Source of the DNA: Deltaproteobacteria bacterium
Lineage (GTDB): Bacteria; Myxococcota_A; Polyangia; Polyangiales; Houyiibacteriaceae
DNA: 64,000 nucleotides
Assembly: GCA_004283055.1 (NCBI GenBank)
Contig: SHLP01000001.1
Coordinates: forward strand, 55,941-119,940
Direction of reading: 5' to 3'
How positions within the stretch are numbered: the first letter of the stretch is position 1; each line of letters begins with the position of its first letter. Shown piece by piece: positions 54,098-62,667 of this stretch. Below the pieces are notes generated by a model. It worked only from the letters and a program-made list of their open reading frames with translations, was not told the DNA's origin and searched no databases. The translations under genes were made by a program, and so were the position numbers.

Positions 54098-54871
54098 TCA
54101 ATCCTCATCCGGTGAGCGGCCGTAGAGGACGACGCCGTCAGGCTGCTCGGTGCAGTACCAATGGACCCAGATGTACGCGTGCTGAAACATCGCTACCGCC
54201 AAGGCGGCACGTGATCGACAGAGCAGGGCGATACCCCAGAAACCGATGAACACGAAGGTGTACATGGCGTTGGAGCTGTATTTGAAAGCACCTTCGCGAA
54301 CCAGTGGCATCGTCCGATAGCGTTCGAAGAAGTGGTCGCCACCAAGGGCGCGTGCGAAGCCGAAATACTTTTTGACCGAGTGCATGGTCCACAAGGCGGG
54401 TAGAAGCATTGCGCTCCCGAGCGCGATACCGAGCGCACGGGGGATGGGCAGAGTGCCGACGTCAGCCAGCCCAACGGCCGCGATCAGCAACGGCCGAGCC
54501 ACGAGCAGCGGGAAGAAGATGAGCCCCCACACGATGAAGCCGGCGTCCCCGAACGTGCGCGTGAGCAGGCCGTTACACAACTGTGCGCGCCAGAGGAGCG
54601 CGACTGCGAGCTGCTGGATGACGGGAACCGCGACGGCGGCGATGAACCAGACTTCGTCCGTGATGCCGAGAAAGCTTCCGTCACCGAGGCTACCGCCCGC
54701 GATGGCCCACGCACCGGGCAAAAGCACGGCGAGCAGAAGCAGATGACGCAACTGGCCGTGCCACATGAACCCGTCCGGGACGGTGATGCTCAACGGGTCG
54801 GTGTTGCCGGCGTGCGAGTCGAAGCTCAAGTCGCTCGAGTATACCCTTCCATCGAATGCGCGCAGCCCCAC
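54098..54871 (-). CDS. PEMT/ICMT-like phospholipid methyltransferase family membrane protein
   Basis: A 257-residue membrane protein with about six helices. The C-terminal part reads AMYTFVFIGFWGIALL, then FQHAYIWVHWYCTEQPDGVVLYG, the pattern of isoprenylcysteine or phosphatidylethanolamine methyltransferases, where SAM contacts lie in the last two helices and a charged EQP follows. A role in lipid or quinone methylation is likely, though substrate cannot be inferred. The start is unsure: GTG 54871 (track) or ATG 54766 within the first helix region. It is 90 bases from the delta-60 gene and divergent from the next lipoprotein gene. Confidence 0.6.
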   Translation of the reverse strand: MGLRAFDGRVYSSDLSFDSHAGNTDPLSITVPDGFMWHGQLRHLLLLAVLLPGAWAIAGGSLGDGSFLGITDEVWFIAAVAVPVIQQLAVALLWRAQLCNGLLTRTFGDAGFIVWGLIFFPLLVARPLLIAAVGLADVGTLPIPRALGIALGSAMLLPALWTMHSVKKYFGFARALGGDHFFERYRTMPLVREGAFKYSSNAMYTFVFIGFWGIALLCRSRAALAVAMFQHAYIWVHWYCTEQPDGVVLYGRSPDED

Positions 54872-55006
54872 CGACGTCGTGTCGCCCGGATTTCGCGCTA
54901 CGAAATGCCGTGTCGCCAGGGCGCGAACCGGGAAGGGCGTGCATATCGACCATCAGCAATGAATCAACCACTGCGATTGCGGCGTCTGTCGAGCAGGAGG
55001 ACAATC

Positions 55007-55624
55007 ATGCGGCTAGCCCTGATTTTCGTTGTTGCGTCGCTCGTCGGCTGCGCGAGCTATCCCGTTCAAACCGACACTTCCACTATTCCCGTGGTGCGGG
55101 AGGCCGACCAAGCGCAGCGGAGAGCGCAGCGAAGAGCGGAGCGGCGTCGCACGCGTCCTCAGCGACTCGCTGCGGCCGCCGTAGCTTTAGAGGCGTTGAA
55201 CGTATCCCTTTCCGCGGCGGTGGCCATCAAGGAGGCGAAACACGGGCCATCCGAAAATCCTGGTCCCGTAGCGCCTCCACTATCGGGCCCGCTCCCTCTG
55301 TTTCTGGTAGGTGATGACTACGGTGAGACGTTTCTCGGGTGCCTGAGCTGCGACCCCTACGAGGCGACCTCGATCTTCAACGCAGAAGGCGAGCACGGGA
55401 GCCGCAATAGCGCCGTGAGCATTCGCAATCGCTATTCGCGATTTGGGAGCTCATTCTCCAACACCAGCGCGTGCAATGCGCGCGCATCGCGGCCGCCTCT
55501 GATCGTCGATGCACAGGGCAACGTTCACGGTCGGTTCACCGTCAACGCAAGGGCGCCGGAGGCGACTGTCGACGGCGTGACCTTGCGACTGGCGCACATG
55601 TTGTGCACGCGACCCAGAATGTGA
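55007..55624 (+). CDS. Lipoprotein with FLGCLxC...SIFNxxGxxGS surface domain
   Basis: A 205-residue lipoprotein: signal peptide with lipobox LVGC, a basic helix (AQRRAQRRAERRRTRPQRLA), then a C-terminal domain of about 110 residues reading FLGCLSCDPYEATSIFN, then RNRYSRFGSSFSNTSACN and RPPLIVDAQGNVHGRFTVN. I recall this domain as widespread, often at the end of nucleases and other secreted proteins, with uncertain function. An AGGAGG ribosome site sits 8 bases upstream of ATG 55007, ruling out the longer ORF from 54743. Confidence 0.75.
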   Translation: MRLALIFVVASLVGCASYPVQTDTSTIPVVREADQAQRRAQRRAERRRTRPQRLAAAAVALEALNVSLSAAVAIKEAKHGPSENPGPVAPPLSGPLPLFLVGDDYGETFLGCLSCDPYEATSIFNAEGEHGSRNSAVSIRNRYSRFGSSFSNTSACNARASRPPLIVDAQGNVHGRFTVNARAPEATVDGVTLRLAHMLCTRPRM

Positions 55625-55735
55625 CCGCAATGCACAAAGAGATGCCAAATAAACCGGTGCCCCACGGTCCACCGAGATACGCACGAAATGCGCTCTCTAA
55701 GCCCATCGGGATCAAGCTAAAATAGATTAAAATAC

Positions 55736-56405
55736 ATGTCGACCCATTCGCACGAGGTCGTCACCGATGTGCGGGGCGAGTACCCGAAGTTCCTGCAGAC
55801 CTTTCATCGCTACTTGGCGTTGTGCACCAAGGCCTATTGCGGCTGGCCCGAAGAAGTGTTCAACAAGGACAGTAGCGGTGCCCATGCGTTGCTGACGGCT
55901 GAAGCAACCATTGAGGCCATCGCCTACCTCATCGCCAACCCGGTCGAAGCAGGAGCGGTGCGATACGCCAAAGACTGGCCGGAGTCCCACACCCTGCCCG
56001 CGCAGGTCGGCACGCGCGTCATCCGAGTCAAACGGCCCAGGCACTACTTCGATCCCAACAACCCGGAGTGGCCCGAGGAGCTCGAGCTTCGGTTGGAGAT
56101 GCCGGTGGCGCTCGAGCTCGACTACGGACCCGAGCTCGCGCGTGAGCGCATCGCGGAGCGGGTGCGCGACCGGCAGCACCAAGCGCGCCCGGAGCTACGA
56201 GGTGTTTGGGAGCCTGAACCCGCAGTTTGCGGCTGCAGGGAATCGAGCGGCGGCTACCGAAACAGTGAAGCGGCTCCGGGCATTCAAGGCGCAGTACGCG
56301 CGGGCGCTGGCAGCGTGGACCGCCGGTAACCGAAGGGCGCGCTTCCCCGAAGGCACCTGGTGGATGCGGGTCTGCCATGGGGCACTCTGCGGACCCGGGC
56401 CGTAG
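55736..56405 (+). pseudogene. Broken REP-associated tyrosine (IS200-like) transposase
   Basis: The reading frame from 55736 encodes THSHEVVTDVRGEYPKFLQ (the HxH part of the HUH nuclease), then FHRYLALCTKAYCGWPEEV and ELELRLEMPVALELDYG, all typical of RAYT-like transposases. About 60 N-terminal codons are missing. Near 56180-56200 homology moves to another frame, where YEVFGSLNPQFAAAGN and FPEGTWWMRVCHGALCGPG continue to 56405. It is therefore 5'-truncated and frameshifted. No flanking repeats are obvious. The remnant marks past mobile activity at the left side of the surface-protein region. Confidence 0.7.
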
Positions 56406-56682
56406 CTCCTTCGACGAGCTTGACCGCACGGCGCACGGTTGCCCAGTAGGTTCCGGTGGGGCGGTGCGCACGCAGACGCCAATTTGGTGCCTAGGGGTCG
56501 CGGTAGGTCCGGCCTCGGTCTTGGAATTGGAAGCGTCGTGCGCCCTCACCGGCACAGTTTTGTCAGTCGTAGGCTCACCAGGTGCGTCCGATGGCCCGCA
56601 GGTGGACAACCTTTCAGCGCCAACCTCGGTCGGATCTTCTGGTCGTTCTCCCTCGTCCGGATCTTCGTCCGTTCCTTCGCCG

Positions 56683-57642
56683 CTACTGCACGACGATCTC
56701 GGTGCAGCACCCGGTCAGGCAGAAGGCCCCGGCAGGACAAGCCGGATCGTCGGGGAGACCGCAAGCCTGCTTCCCGATCGGGCAGCGCAAATCACCGCCG
56801 TCTCCACCCATGCCACCGGCGCCACCCATGCCACCGGAGCCGCCCATGCCGCCGGCGCCTCCAGTGCCGGGAAAGCAATCTTCCGGTATCGTCGGCTTGC
56901 CGAGGCAAATCTCACAACGCCCGCACGTGTTCAGACAGCTCCCCGCTGGCGTGCAGGCCTGGCAGAAGGCGGGTTCGGTGACGGTATCGAAGGTGCAGCC
57001 CGACTCGGAGCCGATGTAGACATACCCATCGCCACCACCCGGACCCATGCCCGCGAGCTCCGGGAATGTGCAGCAGCCGAAGCAGTCACAACCGTTGGGC
57101 GTGAGTGGTACACAAACGTCGTCGCAGAGTTGCGACTGGGTCTCGGGACAGTCTCTGGTCCCGAGCAAACCTTCATCGTACGTGCATTGAACCTTCGGCT
57201 CGAGCGGATCGCAGCTTCGGCTCCAGCGGCAGTCGTCATTCCCGGCGCCGTTTCCAAAGTCGAAGTAGCAGTCGGCTTTGCATTGCTCACCGGTTTCGCC
57301 TCCGACGCCGGAGAGCAGCTCCTCGCCCTCGTAGTTGTCGCACGGACCTAGGCACTCGGGATCACCGTTGTCGATCAAGCCATCGCCGTCGTTGTCCGAG
57401 CAGTCTCCGCAGGCTGTGACGCGACCCTGGCACTCGATGAAGAAGCACTGGGTCGTTCCCCCGTCCGGAGTCTGGATGATCACCCCGCCATCTTGGATCA
57501 CGCAAACGCCCTCGTCCGTGCCGTCGCAGGGAGGTGTTGCCCCGTCGACGAAGTCGACACCGCCAGCACCGCTACGCGGATCGCTATCGCCGGTGCTGCA
57601 GGCCGAGGTGGCAAGCAAAAACAGGAGAGCAACTGGAAACAT
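56683..57642 (-). CDS. Cys-rich secreted lipoprotein
   Basis: A 319-residue lipoprotein with signal peptide and lipobox (FLLATSAC). It has acidic repeat-like loops (CGDCSDNDGDGLIDNGDPEC, similar to calcium-binding DxDxDG), many paired cysteines (CDCFGCC, CQACTPAGSCLNTCGRCEIC) and, unusually, its GGMGG hinge near the C-terminus (GTGGAGGMGGSGGMGG) before a final Cys-rich knot (CPAGAFCLTGCC). The role is unknown. ATG 57642 begins the signal peptide; the track adds 13 residues. Confidence 0.72.
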   Translation of the reverse strand: MFPVALLFLLATSACSTGDSDPRSGAGGVDFVDGATPPCDGTDEGVCVIQDGGVIIQTPDGGTTQCFFIECQGRVTACGDCSDNDGDGLIDNGDPECLGPCDNYEGEELLSGVGGETGEQCKADCYFDFGNGAGNDDCRWSRSCDPLEPKVQCTYDEGLLGTRDCPETQSQLCDDVCVPLTPNGCDCFGCCTFPELAGMGPGGGDGYVYIGSESGCTFDTVTEPAFCQACTPAGSCLNTCGRCEICLGKPTIPEDCFPGTGGAGGMGGSGGMGGAGGMGGDGGDLRCPIGKQACGLPDDPACPAGAFCLTGCCTEIVVQ

Positions 57643-58226
57643 AGCATTCCGTTCATACTGCATCATTCCATAATAAGGCATATGCGGGCGCTAGGCACCA
57701 AAACCTCTTCTTGCAGGGCCGATCCCGCCCTGACTGGGCCTTTCTGCGGACTATCTGCTGCGCCGCCCTGCACGGGCGAATGAGCCGAGGGCGTTGAGCG
57801 CGGCGCCCACGACCGAGCTCGGCACGAGCCCGCAAACGCACCACGTGGCGACAACCGGCGCCAAGCCGCGCCGAGAGAGGCAGCACGTGCAGCCGGCATC
57901 AGCGCCCACCGTGCCAGCAAGCTCAGCGTCTGCGACTTCCGTCATGGTCGAGGGACGGAATGGGGCAGGACCGGCAACCTCATAGGCATCGCGTACCTGA
58001 TGGGCCGCAAGCATGTGACCACGACGAAGGAGCTGAACGCGCAAGCTACTGAAATGATTGAGTGCGGAAGACAGGACTCCTGGCTGCGCGCTCGCCGATC
58101 GTGGGAGTGGGGGAGCTTCGGCGCCGGGATCTTCGCCGCTCCGCCAAGTCGACCTTCCCGCTCTTCGAGCTTGCCTGGTGAACGGTCGCTCTTGCAGCGC
58201 GGTTGAGGGGGGGTAGGGTCTTCTCC
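57643..58226. other. 584-base spacer with tRNA-Leu-like direct repeat and no convincing gene
   Basis: No well-supported gene lies here. It holds the left copy of a direct repeat (58031-58079) related to the tRNA-Leu at the right edge, and a small Cys-rich ORF on the minus strand (57751-58014) discussed as a finding. A short hairpin CAGGGC/GCCCTG lies near 57715. Confidence 0.55.
58031..58079. repeat. Direct repeat, left copy (tRNA-Leu 3' end plus flank)
   Basis: These 49 bases match 63917-63965 at 44 positions by my count. The right part (58063-58079, TGCGGAAGACAGGACTC) equals the 3' end of the tRNA-Leu, and the left part is its downstream flank. No complete tRNA is present. Such a copy of a tRNA 3' end is the classic trace of site-specific integration. 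Confidence 0.6.
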
Positions 58227-59333
58227 ATGGACTTTCAGCGCGCGCGGGCGTTGCTCGCGTTCTCAACTCTGATTCTGGTCGCTCCGCACCGCGCTCTGGC
58301 GCAGGCAACAATCGCCTTTGAGCCGGACCGCGACAATACGATCTACGAGGAGAGCGAAAACAGCAATGGCGCCGGGCCCATCGTTACCATTGGGCGAACC
58401 AGCGGCAGCATGAGCACCCTTTCGCGTCGTGGGCTCCTTCGCTTCGACGTAGCCGCGGACTTGCCCAAAGGCGCGACGGTGCAGAGCGCGACGCTGACCA
58501 TGGGCGTCAGCAAAGGGAACCCGGGTGCGCGAGACGCAGGCTTGCATCTCTTGACCGAAGACTGGGGCGAAGCGATGGCTTTCGCGACGGGCGGACAAGG
58601 GGTGCCCGCAACGGCCGGCGACGCGACGTGGACGTGCAGGTTCAGCGACGGTGCAGCTGGCTGCATGGCTGGCAATGCGTGGTCGGTTGCAGGCGGATCG
58701 TTCATGGCCACGGCGTCGGCCACTGCAACCGTCGGCGACGCTGGCGCTGGGGTGAGTTGGAGCTCCGCGCAGATGGCAGCGGATGTTCAAGGCTGGTCCG
58801 ATTTGCCTGAGTCGAACTCGGGATGGATCGTGATCGGTGTCGAAGACGTCACGAGCACGGCCAAGCAGCTCCACAGCCGGGAGGCCGAGGACCCGGCGAA
58901 TCGGCCCGAGCTCGTCATCGAGTATACGTGCCCTGATTTCGACGAGGACGGGCACGACAACATCGTTTGCGGTGGGACCGACTGCAACGACGAAGACGGC
59001 GCGATCAATCCCGATACGATGGAGGTTTGTGACGAGATCGACAATGATTGCGATCCGGCAACCGACGACATGGACGCGTGCAACACTGGCGCCGGAGGGA
59101 CCGCGGGGATAGGCGGCATGGCGGGAATGGGCGGAGAAGCCGGCGTTGGTGGAACGGCGGGGATGGGCGGCGCCATGGTTGACGGACCCAATTTGGGAGG
59201 CGGAGGAGGTTGCGCGGTAGGCCATCGCGGCAACGGCTCGCCGAGTTGGGCGTTCGTGCTCGCGGTCGCCGTCGTCCTGGCATCGCGGCGCTGCCGGGGT
59301 CTCCGACCACGGCGCTCGCTCCGCAGCCCGTAG
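58227..59333 (+). CDS. DNRLRE-domain surface protein with MYXO-CTERM-like tail
   Basis: A 368-residue secreted protein. After a signal peptide (ending ALA) comes a DNRLRE-type beta domain (DRDNTIYEESENSNGAGP, LRFDVAADLPKGATVQSATLTM, DWGEAMAF), then a putative metal-binding MopE-like segment (CPDFDEDGHDN...CNDEDGAINPDTMEVCDEIDNDCD), a GGMAGMGG hinge and a tail CAVGHRGNGSPSWAFVLAVAVVL followed by Arg residues, as in the MYXO-CTERM sorting signal. It ends 16 bases from the end of the convergent multicopper oxidase gene, which has the same DNRLRE domain, so they may have a common surface role. Confidence 0.78.
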   Translation: MDFQRARALLAFSTLILVAPHRALAQATIAFEPDRDNTIYEESENSNGAGPIVTIGRTSGSMSTLSRRGLLRFDVAADLPKGATVQSATLTMGVSKGNPGARDAGLHLLTEDWGEAMAFATGGQGVPATAGDATWTCRFSDGAAGCMAGNAWSVAGGSFMATASATATVGDAGAGVSWSSAQMAADVQGWSDLPESNSGWIVIGVEDVTSTAKQLHSREAEDPANRPELVIEYTCPDFDEDGHDNIVCGGTDCNDEDGAINPDTMEVCDEIDNDCDPATDDMDACNTGAGGTAGIGGMAGMGGEAGVGGTAGMGGAMVDGPNLGGGGGCAVGHRGNGSPSWAFVLAVAVVLASRRCRGLRPRRSLRSP

Positions 59334-59349
59334 GTGAACGTCCGCGGTG

Positions 59350-62300
59350 TCACCCGTGGTCGGCGTCTTGTCGACGCCGGCGAAGATGACCGATGAACGG
59401 TACCAGAAGCAACAAGAGGAGCGTTGCAAGCGATCCACCGCCTCCTGCGCTGCAGTTGTTCGGGTCTCGCTCCTCGTTGATCCACGGGCGACCGATGCAG
59501 CGGGAGTCGACACCCGGTGTGAGTACCCCACCACTCGCCGAGGCTCCCCGATCAAAATCGGCCGCGCCATCCAGATCGTTGTCGATGCCGTCCTGACATT
59601 GCGGCGATTCGGTCGGGCTGCTCGCGTTGAAACAGCCTGGATCTCCCATGCCGGCGTGGAACGAGCCGGAGTCGTTGTAGGTCACAACGTCGAAGTCGAT
59701 GCGGCCGTCGCCATCGTTGTCGATGCCATCATCGCAGGGTAGTGCGGCGTCCTTTTCCGATTCATCGCTCGCAAATGCGCAGCCCGGATCGCCGCCACCG
59801 GCCTCACTGAAATCGGCGAGACCGTCGCCATCGTTGTCGAGACCGTCGCTGCAGTCATCGGTCTCGGAGAGGTCGTGCGGGCTCGTGCACTCGGGATCCG
59901 CGGGATAGTCGAAGAAGGTATCCCCGTCGTTGTCGACGCCATCTGAACAAGCTGTGATCGCGTTGAATTGACGCATCATCTCGTGGTCCTCGTGTTCGAG
60001 GATGTGGCAGTGATAGGAGAAAAGCCCTGCGTAGCCCTCGAAGCGCGCGATCACGCGGACGATCTCGTTGGGTCCCACTTGGACCGTGTCTTTCCAACCT
60101 GCCTCTTGAGGCGGAGGCGCTACCGGCGTGCCGATGGGCACCACGTCGCCGTCAATTTCGTCGAATGCCTGCCGATCGAGCACCTGAAACATCACGAGAT
60201 GCATGTGCATCGGGTGCGTCATCCCGGACCTGTTGATGAACGTCCAAATCTCGGTCGTCTCGAGGTCGGGAAACTCGGTGATGTCGTCCCATTTCGTATT
60301 TGGACCGGTCACCGGCACACCGTCGACGGCGGTTGACACGATCTCCCAGATGAACGGGCTGCAGGCGTCGCCAGGACCTTTCTCGAGCTCGAATTCCCGA
60401 ACGTGGACCGCGTCGGCCTCGTTGAGCACTTCCATCGAGCGAAGGCTCGTTGGCAGTGGATCGACGTGCCCCGCCTGCGCCTGAACGACGAACTTCATGA
60501 TATTGGGCACGACGCCCTCACCGGCTGCCCCAGGAAATGGCGCCGGGGCGCTGTTGACGAGGATGATCTCGGTTCCTGCAGGATAGCCCTCGAAGTCGAT
60601 CACTAGGTCCGCCCGTTCTCCTGGGCCAAGTGTAACTTCGTTGACGTTGACCGGCGCTGGCAGAAGCCCGCCCTCGGCGCCGATTTGGTCGAACGATGCG
60701 CCGTTGTCCAACGCGAGCGTATACGTGCGCGAGCCCGAGCCGTTCAGGAGGCGGAACCGATACTTGCCCTGCTTTACGTCGAGGAAGGGCCAGACCTTCC
60801 CGTTGACCAAAATCGTGTCGCCGAAAAACACCTCTTGCCAGTCGGCTGGATAGCTCAGCGAGCCGTCCGGGTTGAAGGCGCGGTCCTGAATCGCCAGCGG
60901 GATGTCGTAGTCTCGGGGCTGTCCGGGCACGCATTCGCCATCACAGGCGGGGAGCGCGAGGGCTTCTTCGACATTGTCGCGCAAAATGTAGACGCCTGCG
61001 AGCCCCATGTACACGTTCAGGCGCGTGATGCCGAGCGCATGATCGTGGTACCAGAGCGTCGCCGGCAGCTGAGCGTTCGGGTACTGGTACACGACCTGCT
61101 CTCCGGGCGGAAATGTGTCCTCCGGATATCCGTCGAATTCAGGCGCGACATGAGCGCCATGCAAGTGAACGACGGTCCATGCGTCCTTGTTGGCGAACGC
61201 ACCGTGGGGGCAGGTGTCGACCGGCAGGTAGTGGTCGGTTCGTAGAGGTGGAGGATTGCCCCCTACGCTCGTATCTCGAAGGTCGTTGGCCCAGGTCACG
61301 GTAACGGGCTTGTTGGTTCCCGCCTCGATCGTGGGACCCGGATACGAAGCGCTTGCTCCATCGCCATAGCCCCACACCGTCGTCGGGTTCGCGAGATCTC
61401 GATGGAGCTGTTGCTGCACCTCGCGCATCGTGAGCGTGTAACTCGCTGTGTCACCAGCTTCGCCCGTAGTCGGTTGGGCGACGGCCGGAATGGGCAACGA
61501 ATCGACGAACGGTGTCAGCACCACGGGACAGGGGTTGGGCGTACAGACCGTGAGCGCGCCGCTGAAGGTTCCGCCTTGGCCGTCGCACGTCGTCTGGTCG
61601 ACCTCGTTGCAGGTGGCAGTCGCGTCGGGCAGGCAGCAAGCACCGGTTGGAGGCGGGCAGGGGTTCGGGGTGCAGACACTGCCGTTGCCTTGGTAGGTGC
61701 CGCCCTGCGCCGTGCAATCGGAATCGCTGTTCGTGACGCCGCACGTTCCATCGATCGCGCAGCAGGCGCCACTCTGACCCCCCGGCGTGAAGTCGACCGT
61801 CAGAACCGGCCGGTCCTGAACCTTGCTGGCCGTACGGCTGTCGAACCGCTTGGCGGTTTCCGCGACGGCCTCGTTGCCCAGCAGCAGCCAGCCGAAGTCG
61901 GGTGCGTTGCCGTCGACCCAGGCTTGCACGTCGGCAACGAGCCCCGCGCCACTCCAAGTTACCAGCCCCTTCTGGGAGCCAACAGCAACGCTTCCGCTCG
62001 CCGTCCCGACGAAGTCACCGCCCACGGTCGCCCAAAACGTGCTCGGGTAGAACGTGTGGAGCCAGGTTGCATCACCCGGGGCCGCCGAGTCGCCTGCCCC
62101 GCCCTCTCCGCCGGCTTCGGAAGCTCCTTCGCCCCAGTCGGAGAGCAGGCGGTGGACGGTCACCACTTCCGTCCCCGCTTTGTTGCTCCTCGACACGCGG
62201 AGTGTCAGCGAGACGCTGTTGATCGTCGCACCTGCCGGAATGGAGCTCGTTGCGTCGAAGGCAATCACAGCCCGCCGCCGGCTATCCTCATCGCTCTGTG

Positions 62301-62466
62301 CCGTGCGGCCGACGAAGACACCCTCGCCCGCACCGTTGCTCAAGTCGCCCGAAGTGCTCTGGTACAGCGTGTTGTCCTTGGTTGCCTGCAGATCCACCTG
62401 GTCGGCTAGCGCAGCGGGAGCGAATCCGAAAACCACTAGTGCGACGATGACGGGGCTCCAGCGCAT
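59350..62466 (-). CDS. DNRLRE-multicopper oxidase fusion, surface-anchored
   Basis: A 1038-residue exported protein. Order: signal peptide (ending ALA), DNRLRE domain (about 24-235, TKDNTLYQSTSGDLSNGAG), two Cys-rich repeats (GACCAIDGTCG / GACCLPDATATC), a multicopper oxidase (about 330-830), four CxDGxDNDxDG units (for example CSDGLDNDGDGLADFSEAGG), and a C-terminal helix with Arg tail (LATLLLLLLVPF, RRRR). All copper motifs are visible: HLHGAHV, LWYHDHALG, HPMHMHLVMF and YHCHILEHEDHEMM, giving the Cys and His ligands of T1-T3 sites. The oxidase resembles CotA/bilirubin oxidase. ATG 62466 is the start. Likely oxidises metals or phenols outside the cell. Confidence 0.85.
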   Translation of the reverse strand: MRWSPVIVALVVFGFAPAALADQVDLQATKDNTLYQSTSGDLSNGAGEGVFVGRTAQSDEDSRRRAVIAFDATSSIPAGATINSVSLTLRVSRSNKAGTEVVTVHRLLSDWGEGASEAGGEGGAGDSAAPGDATWLHTFYPSTFWATVGGDFVGTASGSVAVGSQKGLVTWSGAGLVADVQAWVDGNAPDFGWLLLGNEAVAETAKRFDSRTASKVQDRPVLTVDFTPGGQSGACCAIDGTCGVTNSDSDCTAQGGTYQGNGSVCTPNPCPPPTGACCLPDATATCNEVDQTTCDGQGGTFSGALTVCTPNPCPVVLTPFVDSLPIPAVAQPTTGEAGDTASYTLTMREVQQQLHRDLANPTTVWGYGDGASASYPGPTIEAGTNKPVTVTWANDLRDTSVGGNPPPLRTDHYLPVDTCPHGAFANKDAWTVVHLHGAHVAPEFDGYPEDTFPPGEQVVYQYPNAQLPATLWYHDHALGITRLNVYMGLAGVYILRDNVEEALALPACDGECVPGQPRDYDIPLAIQDRAFNPDGSLSYPADWQEVFFGDTILVNGKVWPFLDVKQGKYRFRLLNGSGSRTYTLALDNGASFDQIGAEGGLLPAPVNVNEVTLGPGERADLVIDFEGYPAGTEIILVNSAPAPFPGAAGEGVVPNIMKFVVQAQAGHVDPLPTSLRSMEVLNEADAVHVREFELEKGPGDACSPFIWEIVSTAVDGVPVTGPNTKWDDITEFPDLETTEIWTFINRSGMTHPMHMHLVMFQVLDRQAFDEIDGDVVPIGTPVAPPPQEAGWKDTVQVGPNEIVRVIARFEGYAGLFSYHCHILEHEDHEMMRQFNAITACSDGVDNDGDTFFDYPADPECTSPHDLSETDDCSDGLDNDGDGLADFSEAGGGDPGCAFASDESEKDAALPCDDGIDNDGDGRIDFDVVTYNDSGSFHAGMGDPGCFNASSPTESPQCQDGIDNDLDGAADFDRGASASGGVLTPGVDSRCIGRPWINEERDPNNCSAGGGGSLATLLLLLLVPFIGHLRRRRQDADHG

Positions 62467-62667
62467 GTCAACGATGGTAGCAACATCCGTACCCCGCGTG
62501 GACACGCGAAATTGTTTGGAGACCCGCAATTTGGAGGCGCAATCCTTGCGCGTCGGCTCGTGTTCACCGCAAAACCTTCGCGACACGGCCGTGGCCGCTG
62601 GTCCGCTCTCGAGCCCCTTGGTGTCGGCGCGCGCCGGTGTTACCTTCGGAGATCTCCTCGACGTCCC

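Noticed and set aside
56406-56682. Possible small gene between the transposase remnant and the Cys-rich lipoprotein
   Set aside because: No frame shows a start with ribosome site, signal peptide or recognisable motif.
56377-57351. Plus-strand ORF of 324 residues
   Set aside because: Antisense to the Cys-rich lipoprotein, which has a lipobox and signal peptide.
58063-58079. Second tRNA gene
   Set aside because: Only the last 17 bases of a tRNA match; no T loop 5' side, anticodon or D arm follow.
58263-59570. Minus-strand ORF of 435 residues
   Set aside because: Antisense to the DNRLRE protein with no recognisable domain.
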